DNA of 64,000 nt from JAGVSR01 sp963742405. Lineage in GTDB: Bacteria; Pseudomonadota; Alphaproteobacteria; Rhizobiales; Hyphomicrobiaceae. Shown here one piece after another: positions 51,538 to 59,838 of this stretch (positions within the stretch are counted from its first letter, which is position 1; each line of letters starts with the position of its first letter). The DNA is taken from the NCBI GenBank assembly GCA_963742405.1, contig CAVUMB010000007.1, positions 434,001 through 498,000 of the forward strand. The letters run 5' to 3'. Both the position numbers and the translations under genes were made by a program. The notes below the pieces were generated by a model. That model saw only the letters and a program-made list of their open reading frames with translations. It did not search any database and was not told the DNA's origin.

Positions 51538-51828
51538 ATGAAGGTCCTGAAGGGTCTTTTTGCCATTACGGCAATGACGGTGGCGCTGGGCGCACCCCTC
51601 GCCCACGCTGAATGCGTGAAGAAGGGCGCCGTCGCTACCGCGGGCTCTGAAGAGTCGGCCAAGTGGTACGCGCTTGAAACCACCGTCCAGGCGGTCAGTT
51701 GGGGTCTCTGGCCCGGCTTTCTCGCCAACGGCAAAGTCGAGGGCTACAACGTCTCCGACAGATACTCCTGCAAGCCTGATGGTGGTCAGGTGACCTGCCG
51801 CGCCGCCGTGACCTTCTGCAAAAAGTAA
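51538..51828 (+). CDS. Small secreted cysteine-containing protein, unknown function
   Basis: 96 residues from ATG 51538 with a strong GAGGAG site (51524-51529) 8 bases upstream. A clear signal peptide (KVLKGLFAITAMTVALGAPLAHA) is predicted to be cut before Glu25. The mature chain of about 72 residues has four cysteines (26, 78, 87, 94), enough for two disulfides, in a pattern I do not recognise (CVKKG ... YSCKPDGGQVTCRAAVTFCKK). It follows the R2 hairpin leader and is closed by a terminator, so it is a one-gene transcription unit inserted between truB and rpsO, which are usually next to each other. Homologues in related genomes may exist; I cannot name one. Confidence 0.82.
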   Translation: MKVLKGLFAITAMTVALGAPLAHAECVKKGAVATAGSEESAKWYALETTVQAVSWGLWPGFLANGKVEGYNVSDRYSCKPDGGQVTCRAAVTFCKK

Positions 51829-51903
51829 GGTTCTCAGGCCTGCCCCGGCTGCTGGCGGCGAAAAATCACTTCGCTGCCATCGTTGGTCCATGTATAACGC
51901 CTC

Positions 51904-51939
51904 AGTCGCGGGCTCCCCGAGGGTCCGCGACTTTATTTT
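51904..51939 (+). terminator. Rho-independent terminator before rpsO
   Basis: 12-bp stem AGTCGCGGGCTC (51904-51915) / GGGTCCGCGACT (51921-51932) with two G-U pairs, loop CCCGA, then TTATTTT. It lies 76 bp after the small secreted gene and 86 bp before rpsO. Its 3' arm shares GGGTCCGC with the hairpin before rimP. Confidence 0.88.
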
Positions 51940-52024
51940 GCGACCCGGCTGGACGACATCCCGGCCGTGGCCGAATACGGGGCCTCAGACTGCCCCTGCA
52001 ACTCCAGATTGAAAGGAGCACCCG

Positions 52025-52306
52025 ATGTCGGAAGTAGCACCGCACCGTAAAGCGGCGAAGGCCGATGTTATCAAGGCCAACGCGACCAAAGCCAATGACA
52101 CCGGCTCGCCTGAGGTCCAGATCGCCGTTCTGACCCACCGGATCAACGAGTTGACCGACCACTTCAAGGCCCATAAAAAAGACAACCACTCGCGTCGCGG
52201 CCTTCTGAAAATGGTAAGCCAGCGCCGGCAGTTGCTTGATTATGTTAAGCGCAAGGATGAAGCGCGCTACCAGGGCATCATCGAGAAGCTCGGCATCCGC
52301 CGTTGA
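52025..52306 (+). CDS. rpsO: 30S ribosomal protein S15
   Basis: 93 residues from ATG 52025, preceded by AAAGGAG. The sequence NDTGSPEVQIAVLTHRINELTDHFKAHKKDNHSRRGLLKMVSQRRQLLDYVKRKD is the conserved S15 core, which binds 16S rRNA helices 20-22. The first four residues are a short extension compared with E. coli (89). S15 commonly represses its own mRNA; a specific operator is not recognisable here. It precedes pnp by 148 bp, the standard rpsO-pnp arrangement. Confidence 0.98.
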   Translation: MSEVAPHRKAAKADVIKANATKANDTGSPEVQIAVLTHRINELTDHFKAHKKDNHSRRGLLKMVSQRRQLLDYVKRKDEARYQGIIEKLGIRR

Positions 52307-52355
52307 TCGGCCGCGCCGAAGGCGACGGCGCTTGCTTCTATCACCCTAAAACCAC

Positions 52356-52387
52356 CGCGCCGGGGGCTGGAAACGCTACCCGGCGCG
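52356..52387 (+). promoter_or_regulatory. Inverted repeat in the rpsO-pnp leader
   Basis: 9-bp perfect stem CGCGCCGGG (52356-52364) / CCCGGCGCG (52379-52387) with a 14-base loop, in the 148-bp gap. There is no T-run. In E. coli PNPase autoregulates through RNase III cutting of a stem-loop in this leader; this hairpin occupies the equivalent place, which is a positional inference only. Confidence 0.5.
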
Positions 52388-52454
52388 ATGCGCATTCGTG
52401 CTAAACACCGCAGCGCAATCAAAGACCGAAGAACCGAAACGAAAGCTGAAAAAC

Positions 52455-54669
52455 ATGTTTGATATCCACCGCGTCGAGATCGAATGGGGCGGGCGCAAGC
52501 TCAAGCTCGAGACCGGGCACATGGCCCGCCAAGCCGACGCCGCTGTTTATGCCCAGTACGGTGAGACCAGCGTTCTTGCCACCGTCGTCGGCGCCAAGTC
52601 CGTCAAACCCGGCATCGATTTCTTTCCTTTGACCGTGAACTATCAGGAGCGAACCTACGCGGCCGGCAAAATCCCAGGCGGTTACTTTAAGCGCGAAGGC
52701 CGTCCGACCGAGAAGGAGACGCTTGTCTCACGCCTCATCGACCGCCCGATCCGCCCGCTGTTCGTCGAGGGCTTCAAGAATGAAGTCCAGGTCGTCGTCA
52801 CGGTTCTCTCGCATGATCTCGAAAACGATCCCGATGTTGTCGGCATGGTCGCAGCGTCCGCCGCTCTGACCTTGTCCGGCCTCCCCTTCCTTGGGCCGAT
52901 CGGTGCTGCCCGCGTCGGCTACATCAGCGGCCAGTATGTCTTGAACCCGCTGGTCGACGAAATGGCCGAGACCAATCTCGATCTCGTCGTTGCCGGCACG
53001 CACGACGCTGTCATGATGGTCGAATCTGAAGCCAAGGAACTGTCTGAAGAGATCATGCTCGGTGCCGTTATGTTCGGCCACAAGCACTTCCAGCCGGTCA
53101 TCCAGGCAATCATCAAGTTGGCAGAAACCGCTGCCAAGGAGCCGTGGGACATCAAGATTGCCGACAAGGCGAAGTACGCCGAACAGGTCAAGGCGATTGC
53201 CGGCGAAACCCTGACGCAGGCTTTCTCGACCAAGGAGAAGGGCAAGCGGAACGATCTCGTTTCCGAAGCCAAGAAGCGCGTCTTTTCCGAAATCAAGATC
53301 CCCGAAGATGCGAGCGAGAAAGTGCTGCTCGGTGACGCCTTCAAAGCGCTCGAGATGGACATCATGCGCGGCGACGTTCTGAAAACGAAGAAGCGCATTG
53401 ACGGCCGCGATCTCGTCACCGTCCGCCCGATCGTGTCGGAAGTGCACGTGCTGCCGCGCGCGCACGGTTCGGCACTCTTTACCCGCGGCGAAACGCAGGC
53501 CCTTGTTGTTGCAACGCTCGGCACCGGCGAAGACGAGCAGTATGTCGACAGCTTGGAAGGCACCCGCAAAGAACGCTTTCTGCTGCATTACAACTTCCCA
53601 CCCTTCTCCGTTGGTGAAACGGGTCGCATGGGTTCACCCGGTCGCCGCGAAATCGGCCACGGCAAGCTTGCATGGCGCGCCGTGCGTCCGCTGCTGCCCA
53701 AGCACGAGGAATTTCCCTACACGTTGCGCGTGGTCTCCGAAATTCTCGAGTTCGAACGGGTCGTCCTCAATGGCCACCGTATGTGGCGCCTCGCTGTCGC
53801 TCATGGATGCAGGCGTCCCACTGAAGGCGCCGGTCGCTGGTATTGCCATGGGTCTCATCAAGGAAGGCAGCGACTATGTCGTGCTGTCCGACATCCTGGG
53901 CGATGAAGACCACCTCGGCGACATGGACTTCAAGGTCGCGGGTACGGCCAATGGCGTTACCGCACTGCAGATGGACATCAAGATCACCGGCATCACCGAA
54001 GAGATCATGAAGGTCGCGCTGCGGCAGGCGAATGAAGGCCGACTGCACATCCTCAATGAAATGTCGAAATCGATCACCGGCGCGCGCGAGGAACTTGGCG
54101 AGTTCGCACCGCGCATCGAGACGATCAAGATCCCGACCGACAAGATCCGCGAAGTGATCGGTTCTGGCGGTTCGGTGATCCGCGAAATCGTCGCGGAATC
54201 GGGCGCCAAGATCGATATTTCCGACGACGGCACCGTCAAGATCGCATCTGCAAATCGCGAGTCGATTGAGAAGGCGTTGGCCCGCATCAAGGGCATCACG
54301 TCGGAACCCGAGATCGGCCAGATTTACAAGGGCAAGGTTGTCAAGATCATGGAGTTCGGCGCTTTCGTGAACTTCTTTGGCGCCAAAGATGGTCTGGTCC
54401 ACATTTCACAACTCACTCAGGGTCGTCCGGAAACGGTCGGTGAGGTTGTCAAGGAAGGCCAGGAAGTTTTCGTGAAACTTTTGGGCTTCGATGACCGCGG
54501 CAAGGTGCGGTTGTCGATGAAGATCATCGATCAGGCGACGGGTCTGGAAATTCCGCGCGCTCCCGGCGAGCCGGAAGAAGTCTTCTCGGCTGAGCGTCCG
54601 CCGCGTCGCGAACGCGAAGGCGGTGGCGGCGGTCGTGGCCGGTCCGGCCCGCGCCGCGAGCGGGATTGA
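52455..54669 (+). pseudogene. pnp: Polynucleotide phosphorylase, frameshifted by one extra base (likely a sequence error)
   Basis: The first frame begins at ATG 52455 (MFDIHRVEIEWGGRKLKLETG) and is intact through the first RNase PH domain, the helical domain and into the second RNase PH domain as far as VVSEILE near 53750. There the frame should continue ESNGSSSMATVCGASLSLMDAGVPLK, the highly conserved catalytic stretch; that sequence is present, but in the next frame, through KH (IREVIGSGGSVIREIV) and S1 domains to 54669. Deleting one T of 53751-53752 (GAGTTCGAAC to GAGTCGAAC) restores 737 residues, normal for PNPase. Both halves are under clear coding constraint, so the break is most likely a base-calling error. 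PNPase degrades RNA 3' to 5' in the degradosome. Confidence 0.95.
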
Positions 54670-54701
54670 GCCCGCGCCGCGAGCAAACCGCAGCAGAATA
54701 G

Positions 54702-54727
54702 GGGCGGTCCAATCGGGCCGCCCTTTT
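54702..54727 (+). terminator. Rho-independent terminator after pnp
   Basis: 9-bp stem GGGCGGTCC (54702-54710) / GGGCCGCCC (54715-54723) with loop AATC and TTTT, 33 bp after the pnp stop. Confidence 0.92.
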
Positions 54728-54806
54728 CGTTTGCGATGCGCACTTATCCCCGTACTCGCGTGCTCTCCTATCCTTTGCCTCAACGCACCGAGCGAAGGAT
54801 CACGCC

Positions 54807-56849
54807 GTGGACGAAACGTCGAATCTGTTTCTGCCCTATATTCTCGCCGCCCAGGCGCAAAAGCACGTGACGCACAACGAGGCGCTGCGCAAACTCGATG
54901 CCCTGGTCCAGATTTCCGTCACGGATCGCGATCTCGCAGCGGCCCCCGCGGCGCCGCTCGAAGGCGCCCGCTATATCGTAGCTGCGGCTCCTACGGGTGT
55001 TTGGGCAGGTCACGCCGGCAAGATCGCGGCCTGGCAGGACGGCGCTTGGGCCTTTTATCAGCCGCGCCAAGGCTGGCTTGCTTGGATCGAAGACGAAGGC
55101 ATAGCGGTCGTATTCAACGGAACGGCTTGGACCGCGATCGGTGGCGGCAGCGTCAATCCCACCCCGCTGGTCGGGATCAATGCAACCGCCGACACCACCA
55201 ACCGTCTTTCGCTTTCCTCTCCCGCCTCGCTCTTCAATCACGCCGGTGCTGGCCATCAGGCCAAAATCAACAAGAACGCCGCCGCCGACACCGCCTCGCT
55301 CCTTTTTCAGACCAATTTTTCCGGCCGCGCCGAACTGGGCACCTCCGGTACCGACGATTTCTCGTTCAAGGTCTCGGCCGACGGGTCGACGTGGTTCAAC
55401 GCGATACTCATCAACCGCGCCAATGGAGCCGTCTCATTCCCCAACACGTCGATCGGCGGCGGCATCGCCGACGGTGACAAGGGCGACATTACCGTCTCGG
55501 GCTCTGGCTTGATCTGGAGCATCGACGCCGACGCCGTGACCAACGCGGACCTCGCCAACATGGCAGCGCTCACCGTGAAAGGGAACGCGACCAACGCAGT
55601 TGCTGACCCCTCCGACATCGCCGCCTCTGCCGACGGCCAAGTGCTGCGCCGTTCCGGCACCGCGCTTGGTTTTGGCGCCATCGCCACGGCCGGTATCACG
55701 GACGATGCGGTGACGAACGCCAAGCTGGCCAATGTCGCAACCGCGACGTTCAAGGGTCGCACGACGGCCGGAACCGGTGATCCGGAGGATTTGACGGCGA
55801 CGCAGGCAACGGCCCTGCTCAATGCCTTCACATCCTCGCTCAAGGGCCTTGCGCCAGCGTCCGGTGGCGGCACGGCAAACTTCCTTCGCGCTGATGGCAC
55901 TTGGGCCGCACCGGCCGGCGGTGGCGGTGGCAGCACGCTGACAACGCCGGGCGGACGCTTGACGCTGACCGCCAGCACGCCGGTCATGACCTCCGGCATT
56001 TCAGCACAAACGACAATCCGATATACGCCCTACGTTCATCGGTTCGTACCGATCTACGACGGCACGTCCTTTGCGATGATGGACACCCTGGCGGAACTTA
56101 CGCAGGCTACGACGGACACGACCAAGAGCCCCGCAGCCGTCGCGAACAATTCGAATTACGATCTGTTCGTGTGGAACGACGCTGGAACAATGCGCTGCAC
56201 GCGCGGCCCGGCCTGGACATCCGACACGGCACGCGGAACGGGAGCCGGCACGACCGAGCTTGCAACCGTTCAGGGTATCCGGGTCAACGCTGCCGCCATC
56301 ACCAACGGCCCCGCAGCAAATCGCGGCACATACGTCGGCACAGTTCGCTCGAACGGAACAGCGTCGATAGATTTTACCTTTGGCAGTTTGACCGCTGGCG
56401 GCGGTGCGTCTGTGCTCGGTGTGTGGAATATGTATAACCGCGCCCAGGTCTCGGCATCTGTCGAGGAGGACACCAACGGATACACTTACAACTCCGCAAC
56501 CGTTCGATCTGCCAACGGCAGCACCACGAACCGAATTTCATTTATCGTCGGCATGGCCGATGGTTCGGAGCTAGTTCAATACCAGCAACGATGTACGACA
56601 GGGGCGAACGCTGCTGAGTACTGCTCAGTCGGCGTCGGCTTCGACAGCACTACGGCGATGTTTTCGGGCGCATCGCAAAACGTCGTTGCTGGCAATTCCG
56701 TTTTGGGATTTCCAAACGTCGTTCTTCCCGTGGCGTCGTCTCTCGGCTGGCATTTCTGGCAAGCGCTTGAACAAACGGGCGGCCTCGCTCCGGGCACGTT
56801 CAACCAGTTTAACGATTTTGCAGCACTGCGGAGGCAAGCATGGATGTAG
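54807..56849 (+). CDS. Phage/GTA-type tail-fibre protein with DUF2793 domain
   Basis: 680 residues from GTG 54807 with a GAAGGA site. Residues about 1-115 are DUF2793 (LPYILAAQAQKHVTHNEALRKLDALVQI, YIVAAAPTGVWAGHAGKIAAWQDGAWAFYQPRQGWLAW), a domain found in prophage and gene-transfer-agent tail fibres of Alphaproteobacteria. The middle has fibre-type repeats (VTNADLANMAALTVKGNATNAVADPSDIAA, then VTNAKLANVATATFKGRTTAGTGDPEDLTATQATALLN) and the C-terminal 250 residues resemble a receptor-binding tip. It overlaps the next gene by 10 bp. No other phage gene is seen, so it is an isolated cassette, perhaps a fibre moron or a remnant. Confidence 0.88.
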   Translation: MDETSNLFLPYILAAQAQKHVTHNEALRKLDALVQISVTDRDLAAAPAAPLEGARYIVAAAPTGVWAGHAGKIAAWQDGAWAFYQPRQGWLAWIEDEGIAVVFNGTAWTAIGGGSVNPTPLVGINATADTTNRLSLSSPASLFNHAGAGHQAKINKNAAADTASLLFQTNFSGRAELGTSGTDDFSFKVSADGSTWFNAILINRANGAVSFPNTSIGGGIADGDKGDITVSGSGLIWSIDADAVTNADLANMAALTVKGNATNAVADPSDIAASADGQVLRRSGTALGFGAIATAGITDDAVTNAKLANVATATFKGRTTAGTGDPEDLTATQATALLNAFTSSLKGLAPASGGGTANFLRADGTWAAPAGGGGGSTLTTPGGRLTLTASTPVMTSGISAQTTIRYTPYVHRFVPIYDGTSFAMMDTLAELTQATTDTTKSPAAVANNSNYDLFVWNDAGTMRCTRGPAWTSDTARGTGAGTTELATVQGIRVNAAAITNGPAANRGTYVGTVRSNGTASIDFTFGSLTAGGGASVLGVWNMYNRAQVSASVEEDTNGYTYNSATVRSANGSTTNRISFIVGMADGSELVQYQQRCTTGANAAEYCSVGVGFDSTTAMFSGASQNVVAGNSVLGFPNVVLPVASSLGWHFWQALEQTGGLAPGTFNQFNDFAALRRQAWM

Positions 56850-57310
56850 CTCGTTTGCACGCGGCGATTGCCGCAGTCTGTCCCATCGACGGCGTTTCAA
56901 TTGCTGACCCCGGCGACCGTTCAGCGTGGCGCATCGACATCCATCCTAACGCAACGTCAGAGCAAATTGCCGCCGCAAAATCGGTTGTGGCCGCGTTTGA
57001 TTTGGATGCTCCGCCTACCTTGACACAATCCGATTACGAGGCCGCCATCGACAGGAACCTCGCGAACGTCGCAGCCGAACGCGGCTATAAGAGCGAAGCA
57101 TCGATCCTCAGCTACCTCAACAGCAGCAACGCGGCATGGGCCGAGGAGGCAAAAGCCTACACCCTTTGGCGCGATGCCGTTTGGGCGGCAGCGTATGCGG
57201 TCCTGGCTGACGTCCAATCGGGACACATCAAGGCACCGTCCCCGAACGAACTCCTGAGCAACCTTCCCGCCATTTCGTGGCCCCCACCTGAACAGATCGC
57301 CATGGGCTGA
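56840..57310 (+). CDS. Small phage-tail-associated protein, unknown function
   Basis: 156 residues from ATG 56840, overlapping the fibre gene's end by 10 bp. The C-terminal half (DYEAAIDRNLANVAAERGYKSEASILSYLNSSNAAWAEEAKAYTLWRDAVWAAAYAVLADVQSG) matches the pattern of small proteins that follow tail-fibre genes in many alphaproteobacterial prophages, possibly fibre assembly or XkdW-like. The N-terminal part is not recognisable. It is the last gene of the pair; the next gene is on the opposite strand. Confidence 0.75.
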   Translation: MDVARLHAAIAAVCPIDGVSIADPGDRSAWRIDIHPNATSEQIAAAKSVVAAFDLDAPPTLTQSDYEAAIDRNLANVAAERGYKSEASILSYLNSSNAAWAEEAKAYTLWRDAVWAAAYAVLADVQSGHIKAPSPNELLSNLPAISWPPPEQIAMG

Positions 57311-57330
57311 GACAGGGCGCTACCGCGCGG

Positions 57331-58191
57331 TCAGAGGGCGATGAGGCTGTCGCTGGGTGCCAGCGAAACATCAAAGCTGACCCCGGCGGAACTTCCCGTG
57401 ATCCACGCAACGGTGCCATGCAGCTGGCGGCCGCTGGCCAGTTCAATGCGCACCTGATCGCCGCGCTTCAATCCGGCGATCCGGCCGAGCCCCAAGCCGC
57501 CGGCAGACGCATCCCGAATAAAGCCGGTCTGCGACGACGCCGGTCCATGCACGATACAATTTTGCAGCACAGATCGCCGCGGGGCGCGCCGCCGTTGCGG
57601 CAACGGCGGTACATAGAGCCGGCCGTTTTCGTCGAGGCATGGCTTCAGGCCATTGCCCGCACCGGTTAGCAGCGCCGATAGGATGCGAGTATTCTGTTGG
57701 TAAAGTTCAGGCAACTCTGCGCCACCGCGTTCCAATTCGAGAATGAATTGCTTTGCGCGCAACGATGTCACTTTCCATTGAGTGCGCAGCAGCCGCGCAT
57801 GGACCAGACTGGCGCGGCTCGCCGAGATCGCATCGCAGTCGTCGAGAAAGTTGTCGAGAATTGCGCGAGCGGCGTCGACCTCAGCCATAAAGGAATGAAG
57901 CTCGACCGTTGTCTGCCCGTCCAGGGCGTGGTTGCTCTCGAGCACCGGCAGCAGCGCGCGCAACATGGAGCTGTGTGGAGCAAACCGCGCGACATCAACA
58001 GGGTCGATCGGCGTGCGCCAATCGTTCAAAGCATTGACTGCGGTCGTCGCTACCGCGATGTCGACACCGACGGCGTGCACCTCTGAAACGAGATGTTCAA
58101 AAAGCCGATTTTGACCTTCGCCAACCTCCGCCTGCAGCCCCTGCGTGAAGAGCGATGACGGCATGTACCGGGAAATGCGCGACCGCAACAT
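57331..58191 (-). CDS. PilZ-domain protein
   Basis: 286 residues from ATG 58191; a TTG at 58227 and an ATG at 58164 are alternatives and none has a strong ribosome site. The last third carries a PilZ domain, with the RRAPRRSVLQNCIVH (R-x-x-x-R) motif and DASAGGLGLGRIAGLKRGD (D/N-x-S-x-x-G), the usual cyclic-di-GMP contacts. The first 190 residues are helical and not recognised. It therefore probably binds c-di-GMP and works in motility, adhesion or exopolysaccharide control; targets unknown. It lies between the phage-tail pair and the DUF4202-CbiX gene. Confidence 0.88.
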   Translation of the reverse strand: MLRSRISRYMPSSLFTQGLQAEVGEGQNRLFEHLVSEVHAVGVDIAVATTAVNALNDWRTPIDPVDVARFAPHSSMLRALLPVLESNHALDGQTTVELHSFMAEVDAARAILDNFLDDCDAISASRASLVHARLLRTQWKVTSLRAKQFILELERGGAELPELYQQNTRILSALLTGAGNGLKPCLDENGRLYVPPLPQRRRAPRRSVLQNCIVHGPASSQTGFIRDASAGGLGLGRIAGLKRGDQVRIELASGRQLHGTVAWITGSSAGVSFDVSLAPSDSLIAL

Positions 58192-58278
58192 AACTGTCAG
58201 CTCATACCTGAGATTGCAAAATAACAACCTATAGTAGAAATATGAATGAGCCGTAACCGCGAACAGTGCAATTTCCCA

Positions 58279-59619
58279 TCAGGTGTCAGCTACAAATTCT
58301 GTGTCGATACTTGATCGGATCAAGTCCACCACCCGCGGGGATCGCCCGATTGAACCAGCGTAAACTGCGTGAGCGGCCGTGGTCGCGATGGCCTCGGGAA
58401 CATCTTCCGCCGCGTGCAGTCCATCGCCGGAAAAGAAACCAAGCACGATCGTCGGTATGTGTAGCGCGCGCTGCAAGGCGTCCGTTAGAAACTCCGCTTC
58501 CTCCAAAAACGCCGTTTCGACTTGCGCGAAGCGCCGCTCATTCGCAATCTCGGCCGCGACCGCACGCGTCGCTTCCGCCGACGCCGGTCCAAGCTTCGAA
58601 CCATGTCCGACGATTAAAAGACGCGCAGCAGCTGGTTCGTACCCGCTCGCATCTGCTGTTGCGATGGCTTGCGCTAACATGAGTGCCGGCATGCGCGGAT
58701 CGGCACCAAGCGGCGTCATCACATGCACATCGATTGCTATTTCGAGGGCCGCCAACCGCTGCACCAGAACCTTGCGTGTAAAGTATCCCTCGGCCATGAA
58801 CATTGGGTAGACCACGAGGCTCTTGGCCGCCGCCGCGATGGCCGCTTGCACGCTGTCCTCCAATGATGGCTCGCCCCGCAGGATACCGGCGGCCACGCTG
58901 TGATAGCCGCCCTCGGTTGCCAGTGTCGAACAATGACGGCGTAGGCTGGCATTGGGATCCTCGCCGCCCCGATCTCCGTGCGCTGCGAGAACGACAGCGA
59001 GATCGTGCCGGGAAACCCGCTGCCGTGCCGGTTGCCCAGCAACGGCCAGCGCTTCCTTAACCAGTGCGCGGACGCCCACTTCGAGCGGCAGAGCAAGCGC
59101 TGCCTGCTGGCCTTCGTCCGACATTTTCTTCCATGTCTTCTGAACGATGCCGATCATCTTTTCATGGTCGTGCTTTGCTGCAAAATCGGCCGCGTAGTGC
59201 TGCAGGAACACGAGACACGCGATGTCCTCTAGCGTCTGCGATAAAAGGTCGGTCTTGAGGTTCTCTTTGCGGATGAGGCTTGCCACCTTAGCCGTCGTCT
59301 CGGCATCGATTCCACACTCTGAAAGAATCTCCGTCGCCCACTCCGCGTGTCGCCGCTTGAGTTCTCCCCGCCAACGGTGATAGCCCGCGCGATCCTTTGC
59401 ATAGCACTCGCGCGGAATCGTCCAACGCCGCAGGTGCTGCGCCCGCGCTGCGAGTTGCAATGCGTCCGGTGCGTCGGGAACCATGCGCGCCAGCATCGCG
59501 CTCATGCGCTCCGAATAGACCAGTTCTGCTGGGCGGGACAGGCCCTCGACGATGACCGTGTTTGGATCTGCTGCGTTGGCGGCATCGATGCGCTTGAAGG
59601 CAAGTTCGAACGGCGTCAT
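58279..59619 (-). CDS. Fusion protein: DUF4202 domain + CbiX/sirohydrochlorin-chelatase-like domain
   Basis: 446 residues from ATG 59619. Residues about 1-190 are DUF4202 (TPFELAFKRIDAANAADPNTV, ELVYSERMSAMLARMVPDAPDALQLAARAQHLRRWTIPRECY and LEDIACLVFLQHYAADFAAKHD), all conserved. The remainder is CbiX-like (VVYPMFMAEGYFTRKVLVQRLA, LLIVGHGSKLGPASAEATRAVAAEI and a second half-site GHGSK/H), which in related enzymes inserts Co or Fe into sirohydrochlorin. The substrate may be a tetrapyrrole, but the function of DUF4202 is unknown to me. No cobalamin or siroheme gene is adjacent. The two domains are separate proteins in many genomes. Confidence 0.85.
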   Translation of the reverse strand: MTPFELAFKRIDAANAADPNTVIVEGLSRPAELVYSERMSAMLARMVPDAPDALQLAARAQHLRRWTIPRECYAKDRAGYHRWRGELKRRHAEWATEILSECGIDAETTAKVASLIRKENLKTDLLSQTLEDIACLVFLQHYAADFAAKHDHEKMIGIVQKTWKKMSDEGQQAALALPLEVGVRALVKEALAVAGQPARQRVSRHDLAVVLAAHGDRGGEDPNASLRRHCSTLATEGGYHSVAAGILRGEPSLEDSVQAAIAAAAKSLVVYPMFMAEGYFTRKVLVQRLAALEIAIDVHVMTPLGADPRMPALMLAQAIATADASGYEPAAARLLIVGHGSKLGPASAEATRAVAAEIANERRFAQVETAFLEEAEFLTDALQRALHIPTIVLGFFSGDGLHAAEDVPEAIATTAAHAVYAGSIGRSPRVVDLIRSSIDTEFVADT

Positions 59620-59661
59620 TGCAACGTGGCCTCATGATCTGGAGCACGTATATGATGCACC

Positions 59662-59838
59662 ATGGCAAAGATGCGCAAGAAATCCGATCTGCCGACGAAA
59701 GACTGCCCCACCTGCGGTCGTCCATTCGTTTGGCGTAAAGCGTGGGAACGCATTTGGGACGAGGTCCGCTACTGCTCCGATCGCTGCCGCAAAGCGAAAA
59801 GCCGGCCGGCCCGCAGCGTCAATACGTCCAAGGCGTGA
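59662..59838 (+). CDS. DUF2256 zinc-finger-like small protein
   Basis: 58 residues from ATG 59662, ending with TGA at 59836-59838. The sequence MAKMRKKSDLPTKDCPTCG is followed by CPTCGRPFVWRKAWER and RYCSDRCRKAK, with four cysteines (15, 18, 38, 42) in the DUF2256 arrangement, probably one zinc site. It overlaps the 3' end of the photolyase gene (59819 onwards) on the other strand by 20 bp. DUF2256 genes are often found beside cryptochrome/photolyase genes, which is the case here; function otherwise unknown. Confidence 0.9.
   Translation: MAKMRKKSDLPTKDCPTCGRPFVWRKAWERIWDEVRYCSDRCRKAKSRPARSVNTSKA

Noticed and set aside
51284..51541. Plus-strand frame through the R2 array (repeats with GSPAGESQG)
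   Set aside because: Encoded by non-coding hairpin repeats that differ in length between units; no start site with a ribosome site, and it overlaps the leader of the 51538 gene.
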